Shown here: piece by piece, positions 1-11,686 of the stretch | How positions within the stretch are numbered: the first letter of the stretch is position 1 | How the letters are laid out: the number at the start of each line of letters is the position of its first letter | From: Gari tellinella | Taxonomy: Eukaryota; Mollusca; Bivalvia; Cardiida; Psammobiidae | DNA length: 64,000 nucleotides | Direction of reading: 5' to 3' | NCBI GenBank assembly: GCA_922989275.2 | Contig: OV277863.1 | Coordinates: forward strand, 47,288,999 to 47,352,998 | Program-made: the position numbers and the translations under genes | Notes under the pieces: generated by a model | What the model was told of the DNA's origin: nothing | Databases searched by the model: none | The model's input: the letters and a program-made list of their open reading frames with translations, nothing else

Positions 1-1
1 A

Positions 2-802
2 AATAGTGAATCTGATCACCCTCTTCTACAAGAAGATCTTTCAAAACTGGAACACTGGAGTATTGACTGGCAAATGGATTTTAATGTTAAAAAGTGTGCC
101 ATAATGCAGTTTTCTTCGTCCTCTGATAAGAGCTCTTATAAATATAATATGAAAGGTGAAACACTTGACATTGTACACCACCACCCATATCTTGGTGTTG
201 AACTCAGTGATAATTTGAAGTTTAATTTACATATTGACAATATCATTAAAAAGGCTTCTAGTACACTTGGATTTATAAAACGTAATTTGCGACACTGCCC
301 AGCAAAAGTGAAAGAAAATGCCTACATATGTTTAGTTAGGCCCAAACTAGAATATGCTTCACCCATATGGAATCTATATCAGACAACGCAGATCAAGCAG
401 ATTGAACGAGTACAGAATAACGCTGCACGTTGGACACTTAACACACCACATAACCCCCACAACCCTACAAGTGTTACAGAATTGATTAACAAACTACACT
501 GGCCATCATTGGAACAGCGCAGATTGTGGGCGGATGCTACACTTATATATAAAGTTATAAACCAGTACATTGCAGTACCTACTTGCTATTTTCCTACTTA
601 CGCAACTGTGAAATCAACAAGAGGGAGTCATAGCTTTAAATTCATCCCTATTACAACGAGAGTCAATGCTTATACTTATTCGTTTTTCCCAAGAACTGTT
701 CTAGTTTGGAATTATCTCTCAGTGAACTGTGTTTCATCTACAAGCCTGGATGCTTTCAAAGCCAGTGTCCAGCTTGTCTATATGCCACAACAGAATCCGT
801 AG
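2..802 (+). CDS. 3' end of a CR1/Jockey-type LINE reverse transcriptase (cut by window edge)
   Basis: The frame is open from the window edge (base 2) to the stop at 800-802, giving about 266 residues; the first ATG inside it is at 74. The sequence carries the part of a non-LTR retrotransposon RT that follows the catalytic palm: a DLSKLEHWS..WQM.FN..KC block, then YLGVELSDNLKFNLHI, GFIKRNLRHC and RPKLEYASPIW, then a thumb-like tail ending in FFPRTVLVWNYLS. This order is typical of CR1/Jockey-clade RTs. The catalytic motifs lie outside the window, so activity cannot be judged. No frameshift is seen in the visible part, which suggests a fairly young copy. The DNA after the stop is probably LINE 3' UTR; no simple-repeat tail is obvious. 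Confidence 0.82.
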   Translation, partial: NSESDHPLLQEDLSKLEHWSIDWQMDFNVKKCAIMQFSSSSDKSSYKYNMKGETLDIVHHHPYLGVELSDNLKFNLHIDNIIKKASSTLGFIKRNLRHCPAKVKENAYICLVRPKLEYASPIWNLYQTTQIKQIERVQNNAARWTLNTPHNPHNPTSVTELINKLHWPSLEQRRLWADATLIYKVINQYIAVPTCYFPTYATVKSTRGSHSFKFIPITTRVNAYTYSFFPRTVLVWNYLSVNCVSSTSLDAFKASVQLVYMPQQNP

Positions 803-2299
803 GAAGTGGGACATTGTACAGTGTACATACATGTTACTTTGATATTTTAACGGAGTAGAGTGAACTTTAAATGTGTAAATGTGTGTGTCCAGATGTGGAA
901 AATCACTGGACAGTATCTAGGAAGCCACGCCGCCACGCCACTATTGCCACTTTTCTCTACTACCGTGTATATAAAGTATTTTAAGCCACACCATCGCAAC
1001 AGAACTCGCTGTGAACGCCCTCTAGGGTTTTAGCTTGATGCGGATTGAAGAAGTTGAAGAACAAGGAACGATTGAACTTTGTCCCGCACGTGGTCAAATT
1101 CGTATTGCCCGTGAATTAGCCCTATTCCCATTTCCAATAGTTACCTCCCGTGATGCGGGCGCGAAAATCAAAATAAACTTGTAAGTCAATTTTGTGGGTT
1201 CTGAGTAACCTCTTAGCGATTATCGATTTTATCAATATATAGTACCCAATTTGATCCCCAAAAAGACGGTCTTCATTATTCACTTCTTGTAGAGGACTGT
1301 AGTAGATGTTCAGAACTTGTCACATTACATTTCAAATTATTATAAACACAAAATTGAGGTTTCGTCCTGTAATAAATTCGCCCTATTCATAATTTGTCAA
1401 AATATTTGTTTATACAATTTAATATTTCTACCTCTACAAATCAGACACGGGGTAATCATGAAAAGTAATCAGGTTTAAACATAAATCATGCAATTTGTTG
1501 ATTACTTTAAAGTATTGATTACTCATTTAGACATTTATGCTTCTGTCTCCTACTATTATCCTGGTTCACCCAATTAACGGTGATCTAAGGATTCGTCTGA
1601 CTATTTCTCATCAATTAATAAGGTTTTTAACTAAAAAATATATTAAACATATAAAGTAAACATTTCTTTATGATTTTCAGCTTTAATATATAAATACACC
1701 CATAATTTGACATAAATAATCATAGTCAACTGTAGCGAGTGCGCCGCCATGTTTGTTTTGGTTACTCGTCCTATTATCGGTGATCAGGTAAAATGACATC
1801 CGGAATAATTTTCAGGTATCGGCTTGAACTTCTATCAAACATTATTAAGAAAGGCTATCTGTTAACATAATTTTTAACTGAAAAGTTGTAATATTTTCCG
1901 TCACATTTTTTCACAGTGGGGGCAATGGAATATGTCACATTATACAAATAGGTTAAATGGTTTTATATGGGGAGAAAATGATTTATCTTGCGTAATTAAT
2001 AAAAAAATGCACACTTTCCCTTTAGGAAAGTTTTTTTTGCTTTATACACATTAGTCTTGAGCAGCAGCCGAAAGATAAACGGAAGTTACGATTTTACACA
2101 TGCGCGTAGCGGAGTACTCGGAAGTCACCGGTAATAGGATGTCCACGGTAAACGGGTCAATGGCGGTACCGGTGGTCTTAGTGTAATCGAAAACTTAAAT
2201 AATTACAAAGACCTTTTATACTTGCTTCCCTGATTATTTTCAGTTGCTGGACGTTTTATTTATGAAATGCAAACGTCAAAACAGCAAGAAATTCCATAA
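803..2299. other. Non-coding stretch, no gene recognised
   Basis: AT-rich DNA. A 48-codon frame at 1038-1184 and a Kozak-like GCCGCCATG near 1750 were seen, but neither matches a family I know. The first part is probably the LINE 3' UTR. Confidence 0.5.
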
Positions 2300-2761
2300 G
2301 TTTTCTGTTCTTTTACCTAATTTCAGCCGATACACACCAAAGGGTAAACATCATTTCTTCTGTATTACCGGTGCATCAGCCGAAAATTCCTATAGAAAAA
2401 TGTCTTCATGTAAAATAATGTCCAAGATGTTGCGATTTTAGTCAATGACCGGAAACAGTTTCGTAAGATGCGCAGCAGCAGACAGAACTTGTATACAGAG
2501 AATTTCTGGCATAAAAACAAAATGGACACTTGAAAATGTTAGAAACGTGTTGGAATTTCTTTGCAAATGTGAACTTTTATCGAGAAAAGTGTACATTTAC
2601 ATAAAAAAGCTCATAATAGACACTTTTGATGGATTTGGCTGTTGACGCGGGAGTTTTACTGTTCTCTATGTAAATTTCCGGTATGTAAATGAAGTGACGT
2701 CATTGCTATTTGGATTTTTCGGATTACACCGGTGTAACATATACACCGGTATTAGGTTGCT
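2300..2761 (+). repeat. Dispersed repeat, second copy at 43.1-43.93 kb
   Basis: About 460 bp recur at roughly 43110-43931 with only scattered differences (around 95% or more by eye). That copy is interrupted by a 352 bp insertion at 43147-43498, and this one is the empty-site form. Similarity stops at ATTAGGTTGCT on the right and near the CTAATTTCAGCCG block on the left. Short frames inside it are not convincing genes. Confidence 0.85.
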
Positions 2762-2781
2762 TGATCCTACTAACAAAAAAA

Positions 2782-2860
2782 GAGCTGCCATAATCACGGG
2801 GGGTGGCCAACTAGGTATTACGATGAAATGTTTCTCTACCACAACCTATATGGGTATTAT
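2782..2860 (+). repeat. Dispersed repeat ending ACAACCTATATGGGTATTAT
   Basis: The block from AGCTGCCATAATCACGGGG to ACAACCTATATGGGTATTAT recurs inverted at 9051-9131 with moderate divergence, so it is a fragment of an interspersed element. Confidence 0.7.
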
Positions 2861-4047
2861 AACAAATTTGTATTGCTACGAAGGCAATTTTGTTGTCGTA
2901 GACAAACATTTCTCACTATATACACTGACTTCGTAGCTATACAAATCTCTTATAGCCCGTTTACCTGTGTTTTCGCCACCCTTAGCTATATTTTTCTCAC
3001 ATGCGCTTTCTGATGTGTTCACGGATCTAATTCTGAACTGAACCTTCAATAACACGAATATATACAAATAAAACTTGTGAAATCAATACAAATGTAAATA
3101 ACTGTACCGTTTTCTAACGAGGTCATTGCTCTGTAGCGCGTTCAAGTACCGTATCGATGCAATCGATTGCATCGGAAAACTGTAACAATTCACCTTTAAC
3201 AACCGTTAGGGTGTTACCGATTGCGAACGACACGAACGGCCTCAGAGGTAGTTTGCCATCCCCAACAAGGAAAACAAAATGGCTACCAAATGAATTTAAT
3301 ACAACCGGCGAACAGTCCCGACTTAATTTCTCATCAATAAACCAACATTTTCCGATACTTAATGTATCAAATAAAGCAGCTTACATCTGAGCAGCTAAAT
3401 CTTATTTCTATATGCAGTAAAATTGATGCATTTCAGTTGATTAGTGCACTTTTGCTTGTGTTATTAAGATTCGCACATAAATCGTTCGTACCCTTGAAAA
3501 GTTAATAAACTTTGGGGCGCAATGAGTTATTATTGAAGAGTATTGGTGAACGTTAGATGTCGTACTATATGGGTTGTTTGCATAGGTTAACGTTTCTGTT
3601 CGCTGGTACGGTACTTGAACGCCCTCCTGGATAACCGGGATGCTTTCTTGTCAATTCGCCACCTCTGATTGGTCGTTCGATAATTAGGTCAATGTAGGCT
3701 CTGTCAGTATGTTATAGTTTGTTTCATGAAATTTGAACGTTGTTTAATGATTTTGAAATATTTAATTTTTGAAAAGTAAATAATAACTTTTACAACTTTA
3801 CAATAAAAAGTAACAACGGGCATATAGAGTTAAAATTACCAACATGTCCTTTGATTTGAAACTTTTTGTGAATTATTGTTATTTTACCTGTTTCTTTCGC
3901 ATTTTCGGCGCTTGAAATCTTCCTTTGTGAAACTGTCCTAGTATTCGGCATGGAGAAAGGAGAAATGGAGAAGTATCCGGCCTGCTCGCGATTTATCGTG
4001 TCGTTCAATCAGCGGCGCTCGCTGGCGGCTAGAAAACAACGTTTTTC
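2861..4047. other. No gene recognised
   Basis: Only short unsupported frames are present. GC is somewhat higher near 3130-3290 and 3970-4030. No exon of a known family was recognised. Confidence 0.5.
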
Positions 4048-4600
4048 CGAAAGTTTGGTGTTAATAGAAATGCTTTTCATGTTATCTTTTCGTTATAAAT
4101 TTTAATACAGATGTTTAATTAGACCATGATCTCACGACTAGTACAAAATTTGAGGCGATAGCTTATAATTTGTTTGTTTAGTGAGTTTGTGAAAATGAGA
4201 GAGAAAACGTACAGTACTGTATTTTCCGTTTTTCCTACGAAAGTTTGGTGTTAATAGAAATGCTTTTAATGCTATCTTTTCGTTATAAATTTTAATACAG
4301 ATGTTTTATTAAACCATGATCTCACGACTAGTACAAAATTTGAGGCGATAGCTTATAAATTGTTAGTTTAGTGAGGTTTTGAAAACGAGAGAAAAACGTA
4401 TTTTTTCATTTACATACAAAGTTTGGTGTTAATAGAAATGCTTTTAATGTCATCTTATCGTTATAAATTTTAATACAGATGTTTTATTAGACCATTATCT
4501 TACGCGTAGTACAAAATTTGAGACGATAGCTTATAAATTGATAGTTTAGTGAGGTTTTGAAAACGAGAGAAAAACGTATTTTTTCGTTTACCTACGAAAG
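4048..4600 (+). repeat. Tandem repeat, three ~180-190 bp units
   Basis: Units start at about 4048, 4239 and 4418, each opening with AAAGTTTGGTGTTAATAGAA and closing with GAGAGAAAAACGTATTTT. They differ by scattered substitutions and one indel in the first unit. Confidence 0.9.
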
Positions 4601-4778
4601 TTGTGTGTGTCTATATTTCTCTGCCACTGTCTGTATTTATGATTCTGTTTCTCTTTGTGACTGTCTCTCTGTCTGTCTGTTTTTCTCTTATCTCTGTCTG
4701 TCAGTCTCTCGCTTCTTCTTTTCTGTCTCCATCTTTCTGTATGAATGTCTGTCTGTCTGTCTCTCTCTCTCTGATGAT
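4601..4778 (+). repeat. Degenerate TCTG/TCTC microsatellite
   Basis: Runs of TCTG and TC dinucleotides with imperfections follow directly on the third 180 bp unit. The frames on both strands here are low-complexity artefacts. Confidence 0.9.
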
Positions 4779-4993
4779 CCTCATGCGGAGAAAAGGTAAA
4801 ATGTGTCATAAAGAGCTTAATTCGAAAAAGGGGTAAACTAAATTTCAAGCGACATACTCTATGAATCCGACATGTTTGCAGCCTGGTCTGGATTACAACT
4901 GTTTGCAATTGCAATAGTCATCATGTTACTGGTATTCAGTAATGAGAGGGTTAATCCAGTCATCAACCAAACCAGGTGCATTGATGTTGGTTT

Positions 4994-4999
<6 letters not shown>

Positions 5000-5024
<25 letters not shown>

Positions 5025-7328
5025 GTGAGCTATTGTGACCGCTCATTGTCCGTAGTACGTCTGTCCGTCTGTCCGTTCACTTTTACTTCAAACGACATCT
5101 CCTCTGAACCCGGGGATTGTAGGGCGGATTCAAACTGCTCATGATGTTCCTTGGATGCTTCTCTACAGAAATTGTTAAAATGAAACTTTCAAGTGGACTA
5201 CTTATTGTAATTTATTTAAAAAAGTGAAAAACTTTAAACAATCTTCTTGTAAAAAACTGCTAGGCCCACAGCTTTGATATTTGTTTTTTAGTATCTCCTG
5301 GTGATTCTCTCTCAAAATTGTTAATATCAAAACTAAAACTGACCATAGGGATTCACCATAGGGATTTTTTCATTGCCGCTTTATGCAGGATTCATTGCCG
5401 CTTTATTCAGGTTATACTGTTTTACTGAAGGTTTAAGCAGGGTTTCAAGCACCCTTATACTAAATCACCTATATTTGCAAACAGTTTGGATCCAGGTCAG
5501 ATGCCACATAATGCAGCATCTAATCTGGATCTAAACTATTTGCCACTCATTTACATATTTTCTTATATTTAGAAAATATAAGTTATTATTTTTTACATAT
5601 TTCACATACAAACATTTGGAGCAGACAACAGTTCAGCATGATAATAGTCAGTTCTCCCTGAGACGGTCTCTTATTGCATAACTGACCCAAAGCTAGCTCT
5701 GAACTCAGGTCACTGAGATACATAGCAGAAATTATGATGTCTGCTATTTTGTGCTCAAGCACAACTTAGTTCAAGGCATATTACTTTTGGTATGTCTGTT
5801 TGTTTGTTTGTTTATCTTTCTGTCTATCAGTCCACAATTAATTCTTGGCCATAAACAGTATGGATCCAGGTCAGATGCCACATAATGCTGCATCTAATCT
5901 GGATCCAAATTTGCCACTCATTTACATATAGTTTCCTATATTTAGAAAATGTAAAAAAAAATGATATTTATTAACCTATTAACGCATACATATTCCTTTT
6001 TATGTCTTTAATTTATTCTTCCACAGAAGAAAATAATTTCACTTTATACAGTCATTGTTGTCTTTAACAATTGCTTCAAATGACATCTCCTCATATATTG
6101 CTGAAAAGATTTCAACCATGTTCCTTGGGTCAAGTTGTTTCAAAATTGTTCAAAGAATTAAAAACAATGTAGAACTCTGGTTGCCATGGCAACCAAGTGA
6201 AAAAATAAGGAAATCTTAAAAAATCTTCTTGTCTGAAACTACAAGGGCCAGATCTTAGACATTTGTCACATAGCATCATCTACAGGTCCTCTATCAAGTT
6301 TGTACAAACTATGCCCCTGGGGTCAAAATTGGCCCCGCCCCGGGGGTCACAGTTTTACATAGAGTTATATAGTTAAATTTTTCAACGTCTTCTCCTCTGA
6401 AAATAATATGGCCAGAGCTTTGATATCTGGCATGGTGACACTTTTAGATGTCCTATACCAATAAGGTTCAAATGGTTCTGGTCGATTGCATATCATCTAC
6501 AGGTCCTCTATCAAGTTTGTACAAATTATGCCCCTGGGGTCAAAATTAGCCCCACCCGGGGGTCACAGTTTTCAAACGTCTTCTTTTCTGAAGCTAATAT
6601 AGCCAGAGCTTTGATATTCGGCATGGTGTTACTTCTAGATGTCCTTTATCTATTTTGTTCAAATGGTTCCAGTCTGTTGCATATGTAGGTCACAGGAGCT
6701 AAAAACAGATTTTTTCAATGGAAACTTAAAAAAAATCTTCATGTCTAGAACCCTAGTACCCTGATCTTAGATATTTGGAACATAGCATCATCTACAGGTC
6801 CTCTATTAAGATTGTTCAAATTATGCCCCTCGGGTAAAAAACTTTATAACTTGGGTCATGTCGTACAAAGGTCAATGTCAATTTTGAGATATTTCCCAGT
6901 GTCATATTTTCTTGTCTTTGAGATAACTCCAGTTCTACTGATGTTAACCCATTACCCCATACATATGCCTTTTTACGCCTTTAATTTATTCCTCCTCTAA
7001 AGAAAATAATTCCACTTTATATAGTCATAAACATGTAAGATATAAGAAATAGTATCTATATCTTAGTAGATGATAACTTAAAGCAGGTTGAAAGTAAAGC
7101 AGAGTGCGCAATAAATAATCATATGGAAATACATGTAGCTTGATAAGAAGTGTCATGGATAAGGGCCATAACTCTGCCAACAATATTTTTTTAAGTTATT
7201 CCAATTTGTCATGTTTTTTTTGTCTGGAAGATAATTCCATTTACAGCTATATTAAAATGTTGTCTTGCCTATTAAGCTAAGGCACAATGACCTCAGGTGA
7301 GCGAATTAAGGGCCATGGCCCTCTTGTT
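5000..7328 (+). mobile_element. Hairpin-ended modular element (family H), copy A
   Basis: The left end is an imperfect hairpin (AGCTCACCTGAGCC, 7 nt, GGCTCAAGGTGAGCT), followed by a CTGTCCGTCTGTCCG stretch. The right end is CAGGTGAGCG then a second hairpin GGGCCATGGCCC and CTCTTGTTT. Six other places in the window share one or both ends. The interior has repeated modules: blocks with CATCTACAGGTCCTCTATCA near 6285, 6490 and 6795, and two GGATCCAGGTCAGATGCC palindromes near 5487 and 5860. A truncated TTAA-type MITE (about 6949-7110) lies inside. No protein is encoded, so it is non-autonomous. Confidence 0.75.
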
Positions 7329-8240
7329 TGTTTGTTTTTTCCAATTCAATTCTATTATCTTTATTTTTTGTGATTTGTATAATATATAAACATCATGCGG
7401 TTACAGAAGTCAAAAACACAGGTTCAAGTTACACGCACGGGTAGCATTGATCTTTTTTTTTATTAAAATGGCAACCCCCTGGTGTCCAGTTCCCTAACAT
7501 GCACTTCATAGATAATCGGCATTTCAAGAAGCATGGACTTCATGCTGGGAGAGTTTTATGACGCTTATAAATGTCCTGCTATCTGTGTACGGTTACGTAA
7601 TGTGTCACATTCCTTTGTGATGTGTAATATGGCAGACATGTAGTTTACAGATGAATAGACCTAGCGATCAGCAGGCAAAGAGTTTAGCAGTTACTAAAAT
7701 AGATTGCTTTGGGCATTGGCTGCTTTATAATTTACTCCGTTATATAAGACATAAGTAAAGCAGAAAGAAACGGAGATCTCATGTTATCATGTTTGCAATT
7801 AATTTCTGAAGATAATGCAAACTGTTACCTCTATCATAGAAATGGGACGGATAATATGTATATTTTAGTCTGGATGTAAAACTAACCCTAAATTCATTTT
7901 TTTGAAGTAATATGTTAATAATTCTAATTTTCCTTTCAATAATAATAATGATCACATACGACATAATAATACAGTTACAACTTTGGCCGTTTTGGATTTT
8001 GGCCGTTTGACGCGCACTCCTTTCAAATGTCTCTTTACATACAAAATGGATTTTTTTTTGCCTCCAAGGAAATATTTCCTCCATGTAGAACATTGTAACA
8101 ATGCATGAACACATTTTTAGAAGTTTAGAAGTTTGCTTAAGTTTTTATACGGAAGGAATTCTTTTCTTACGCGAGTTGGTCTAGTCATTTCATTAGCCAG
8201 CAACCTTTGTAGGTCATCATTACTTTTTTCGCTTCAAGAA
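7329..8240. other. No gene recognised
   Basis: AT-rich DNA with scattered short frames. No motif, splice pattern or repeat that I can name. Confidence 0.5.
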
Positions 8241-8760
8241 AAACCCTGGTATTTTTACAACCGAAAGATAAGTGTCACGGCTTTATATCAAGACCTTTTT
8301 TAAAAAATATATATATATATCGGACGAAAATTATGGATTAAATTAAAGTTTTTTAAACGGGACGTAGTATATATTTCGCGATCGCCTGCTCTCGTTTATC
8401 GACTATTTCATTTGGCCATCGCTCTTTAACTCGCCATAAAATTTGTCGATTTCGAAAATAAACACTTGCATTTTTACAACTGAAAGAAAAATATCTAAGC
8501 TTTCCTTTAAGACCATTTCTTTGAAAATCGGTCGAAAATTGAGGGTTTTATGAAAGGTTTTGTAACGGGGCGTGATATATTTATGCGCGAGTGCTTGCTC
8601 CCTTTTATCGACAAATTCATTTGGAAACCACTCTTTAACTCGCCATAAAACTGATCAATTTTAAAAATAAAATCTGTTATTTTTACAAGTGAAAGATAAA
8701 TATCTTAGCCTTCTTTTAAGACCATTATAATGAAAATCGGGTGAAAATTAAGGATTTTAT
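8241..8760 (+). repeat. Diverged tandem repeat, ~214 bp unit, about 2.5 copies
   Basis: Units begin near 8241, 8457 and 8669 with a TATTTTTACAA block. They share an AAGACCATT..GAAAATCG block and a CTCTTTAACTCGCCATAAAA block. Divergence is visible between units, so the array is old. Confidence 0.85.
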
Positions 8761-9950
8761 GTAACTTAAACTAGCAGTAGGTAACCATTCAACACGATAA
8801 AAAACGTGATAGCCCGCTATCGGCGTACCGGTGCAGTTGAATTATCGATCGATTAAGCGTTATCGCACATACAGGTAACGGACGACACCATTTTCGGGAA
8901 AATGCAGATTTGAGTATAAGTTACTTCTCCATTTGTCCTTTCTCCATGTATTCGGATATCCTCTGTAGTTTTCGGACATCCTCGGTAGCCTGCTCGTGAC
9001 GGAATTCTAAGCGAATTGACAAGAAAGTGGCGAAATGACAAGAAGCAAGGATAATACCCATATAGGTTGTCGTAGCTATACAGTTTGATGGTAATATGTA
9101 GTTGGCCCCCCGTGATAATAGGGCTGCCATAAGTTGACATAAAAAATCCTAAGATTTCCAAATTTGCATTTTTCAAGTGCGATTTTACGAATCGTACCTT
9201 TTTCCCCATCGCCTTTAGGCGCATTCTGCTTTACTTTCAATCTGCTTTAAGCTACCATGAACTAGAAAAAAAATCCGAAGATTTAGGAAAAATCCGGAGA
9301 AATGGCAGCCCTGTAATATTTAATAGTAATGATGATTATTTTGCGATTACTCTGTATTTGATAGATGAAAGGACATCGTGTTTAAAGCTTATAGGATTCT
9401 ACGACATTAGGTTCAGATACAGACATTTCACCAACACTAGGTTTTTCACAACTTGTCATGATAAACATGTGCATTGGGTTTAACAATGGTGATATATTTA
9501 TATACCGGTAACAATAGAACAGGCAAGTTACTGAATATCATAGATACAGGGGTGTAAAAATTTCAGAATTGTTTATATAATGTTACTCGCCCTGCTTGGT
9601 GATTGACATTTTGCTCATTAGTTTCTGTTGTAAATTATCAGAAAATCTGCTCGCCCTGACAAAATCTTACTCGCCATGGCGAGCGGGTGAGTAGAATTTT
9701 ACACCCCTGAAATATAATCTAGATTCAAATTTGTTTGGAATCGTGTCAGTAATTTATAAGATATTTGAAATGCTAATGATGATCAAATGTAACAAAGATT
9801 TAAGAATTTTGAAAATTTATTATTACTGCATAAATTGATATTAACCTACTTCATGCTAAATATTGATATCAAATATTTTAAATTTTGTAGTTACATGTTA
9901 ATTGATACCGGTACCTTCACTACCTTGATATCTCTACTACATGAAAAAGG
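8761..9950. other. No gene; contains an inverted dispersed repeat at 9051-9131
   Basis: The 9051-9131 block is the reverse-orientation partner of 2782-2860. The frames on the - strand at 8853-9224 overlap this repeat and are not supported as genes. Confidence 0.55.
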
Positions 9951-10971
9951 CTAGGCCTGTGACTCCCGCTCGAATCTTCTTGAATACATTATTGCATGCG
10001 TGGGTCTTTTTAGGTAGTGCTCGATTTTCCAGAAACTATCAAGCTTGGTCTTCGCCTGCATACTGCTGTATCCGAGGTACATAGCCATTGCCATACTCAA
10101 GTGTTGGACGAACAATTCATTATTGTTATGTACAACTTCTTGATGACTGTACGTGCTGTTCCTTGTAATAACAAAAGTCCTTTTGATGACTCCTAACAAT
10201 CAGTTGGCTTTCCCTACAGCGTTGTTGACATGTTGATGGAACGACAGTTTGTTATCAATTAACATGCCAAGGTCCTGCTCCTTCTCTGTGGTTTCCAGGT
10301 CTTTCTGTTGACCATCATTGTCTTTCATGCTGTAGGAGTGGTTGGGGTTGTTCCACCCTAGTTGCATCACACTACACTTGCTCATATAAAACTTGAGATG
10401 CCACTTGTCGGACCAATCTGACAGCCTCTCAATGTCTTCTTGCCCTGTCATTATCTGTAGCTGATCTTCCATACATCTTCGTGTCGTCTGCAAAAATACG
10501 CGTCACGCAACTCACTTCATCTGGGAGGAAGTTTATAAAGACAACGAAGACCAAAGGTCTGACAACGCTGCCTTGAGGAATGCCACTTGTCACATCAGAC
10601 CACTAAGGCACTTAGACCTGCTGCTGTTGATGTATACCCGTTTCGATCGGCATTCAAGGAAGTCGGTTATCCATGCACTGATGTTGCCTCTGATTCCATA
10701 GCTTTCAACTTTTTTTCAAAAGTCTCTTGTGTGGAACCGTGTCAAAGGCCTTTTTAAAATCTGTGTCAAGGGGTTCTCCTCTGTCTAGAGCTTCTGACCA
10801 CTCATCCAGGCATACTAACAGCTGTATCACAGGAGTGTCCTCGTACAAAACCATGCTGTTCATCGCAGAAAAAGTCTGATCAAATTTGTTTTCTGTATCC
10901 GCTCCCTTCTCTCTGGGGCGTCTATTAGCACATAGATGGCAGAAACGGACATTAACAAACAAAACAAACAA
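9951..10971 (-). pseudogene. Broken CR1-type LINE reverse transcriptase
   Basis: On the - strand, RT motifs appear in the right order but not in one frame. FKKAFDTVPHKRLL (motif A, catalytic Asp) lies near 10715-10770, SGIPQGS (motif B) near 10570-10590, and FADDTK (motif C, the DD pair) near 10480-10500. Then come the DIERLSDWSDKWHLKF and LGMLIDNKLSFHQHV blocks near 10225-10445 and LGVIKRTF just after 10199. The frame shifts at least once between about 10494 and 10705, and there is an in-frame stop at 10202-10200. This is a dead copy of a LINE related to, but distinct from, the one at the left edge. The 5' part of the RT, the endonuclease and a 3' tail were not identified. Confidence 0.85.
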
Positions 10972-11492
10972 AAACTGCTCAACTCTTTCAATGCTAAGTA
11001 CTTATCGTTTGGTGAAAAAAAAAATAGTGTGCTAATACTGAAATTAGATCTAGTTGAATCTGTATATTTATAAAAACAGATCTGATAAGAGTGACAAAAA
11101 TTTAAACCTGATCAGGTCCCACATCTAGTGGGGCTGATCTGAGTCCAAACTGTTTGCAAAGGTCCTCAATGTTAGTCTTCATAGTTGTAAGGGTCAACTT
11201 ATATACTGAATATATTTTGATATGTAAAAAAAAATGGTAAAGGATGAAATATATTGACTATTCAGCCAATTTTGTTTCCTCGAAATGTCCTACTTTGGAA
11301 AAGTAGCTGCCTAGTTTGCCAATCATGTCCTAAGCTGAAATGTTTCGGCTGAAACGTTTGTCTACAGGGACAGTTGGTCCCTCCTTAAATTTTCTCAGCA
11401 GAACACTGCATTATCATTAGAATTTAAATTTGTGAATTTATCACCTTGTGAAAAATTTAAATAATTTATGTTTTCATCATAATTTATTTCAG
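10972..11492. other. SPDL1 upstream region / likely 5' intron
   Basis: No coding exon is seen. A pyrimidine-rich stretch and TTTATTTCAG at 11483-11492 form a plausible acceptor just before the start-codon exon. The region therefore reads as the end of a first intron after an unlocated non-coding exon. Confidence 0.45.
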
Positions 11493-11524
11493 AAAGCTGG
11501 TAGATTTACCATAAATAAAAGAAA

Positions 11525-11686
11525 ATGGACAAAGATGCAATCATCGAAGGTCTTAAAGCTGAAAATGAAGATATGCAGGGGAAAATAAGAAAAGCAGGAG
11601 AATTAGGGAACATTTTACTTGAACAAAATGAAGACCTCAACAATAGAATGGAGGAGCTGAGGAAAAATACAGACAGGAAGCTGGAG
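11525..11686 (+). CDS. SPDL1: SPDL1 coding exon 1 (residues 1-54)
   Basis: Start codon at 11525 in GAAAATGG. A 32 nt leader (11493-11524) follows the acceptor TTTCAG, so an upstream non-coding exon is expected. It encodes the CC1 box, with A24-G25-x-x-G28 in place of the usual AAxxG. Donor GTAGGC at 11687, phase 0. Confidence 0.93.

Noticed and set aside
1038..1184. 48-codon frame ending in a donor-like GTAAGT
   Set aside because: Peptide matches nothing known and there is no supporting second exon.
4588..4914. Overlapping frames on both strands
   Set aside because: Produced by the TCTG/TCTC microsatellite; low-complexity peptides.
5000..7328. Firm assignment of family H to Helitrons
   Set aside because: Hairpin and internal repeats fit HINE-like elements, but there is no CTRR end and copy G shows a 7 bp duplication; left unassigned.
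8853..9224. 123-codon - strand frame
   Set aside because: Contains a dispersed repeat block in reverse orientation and has no recognisable domain.
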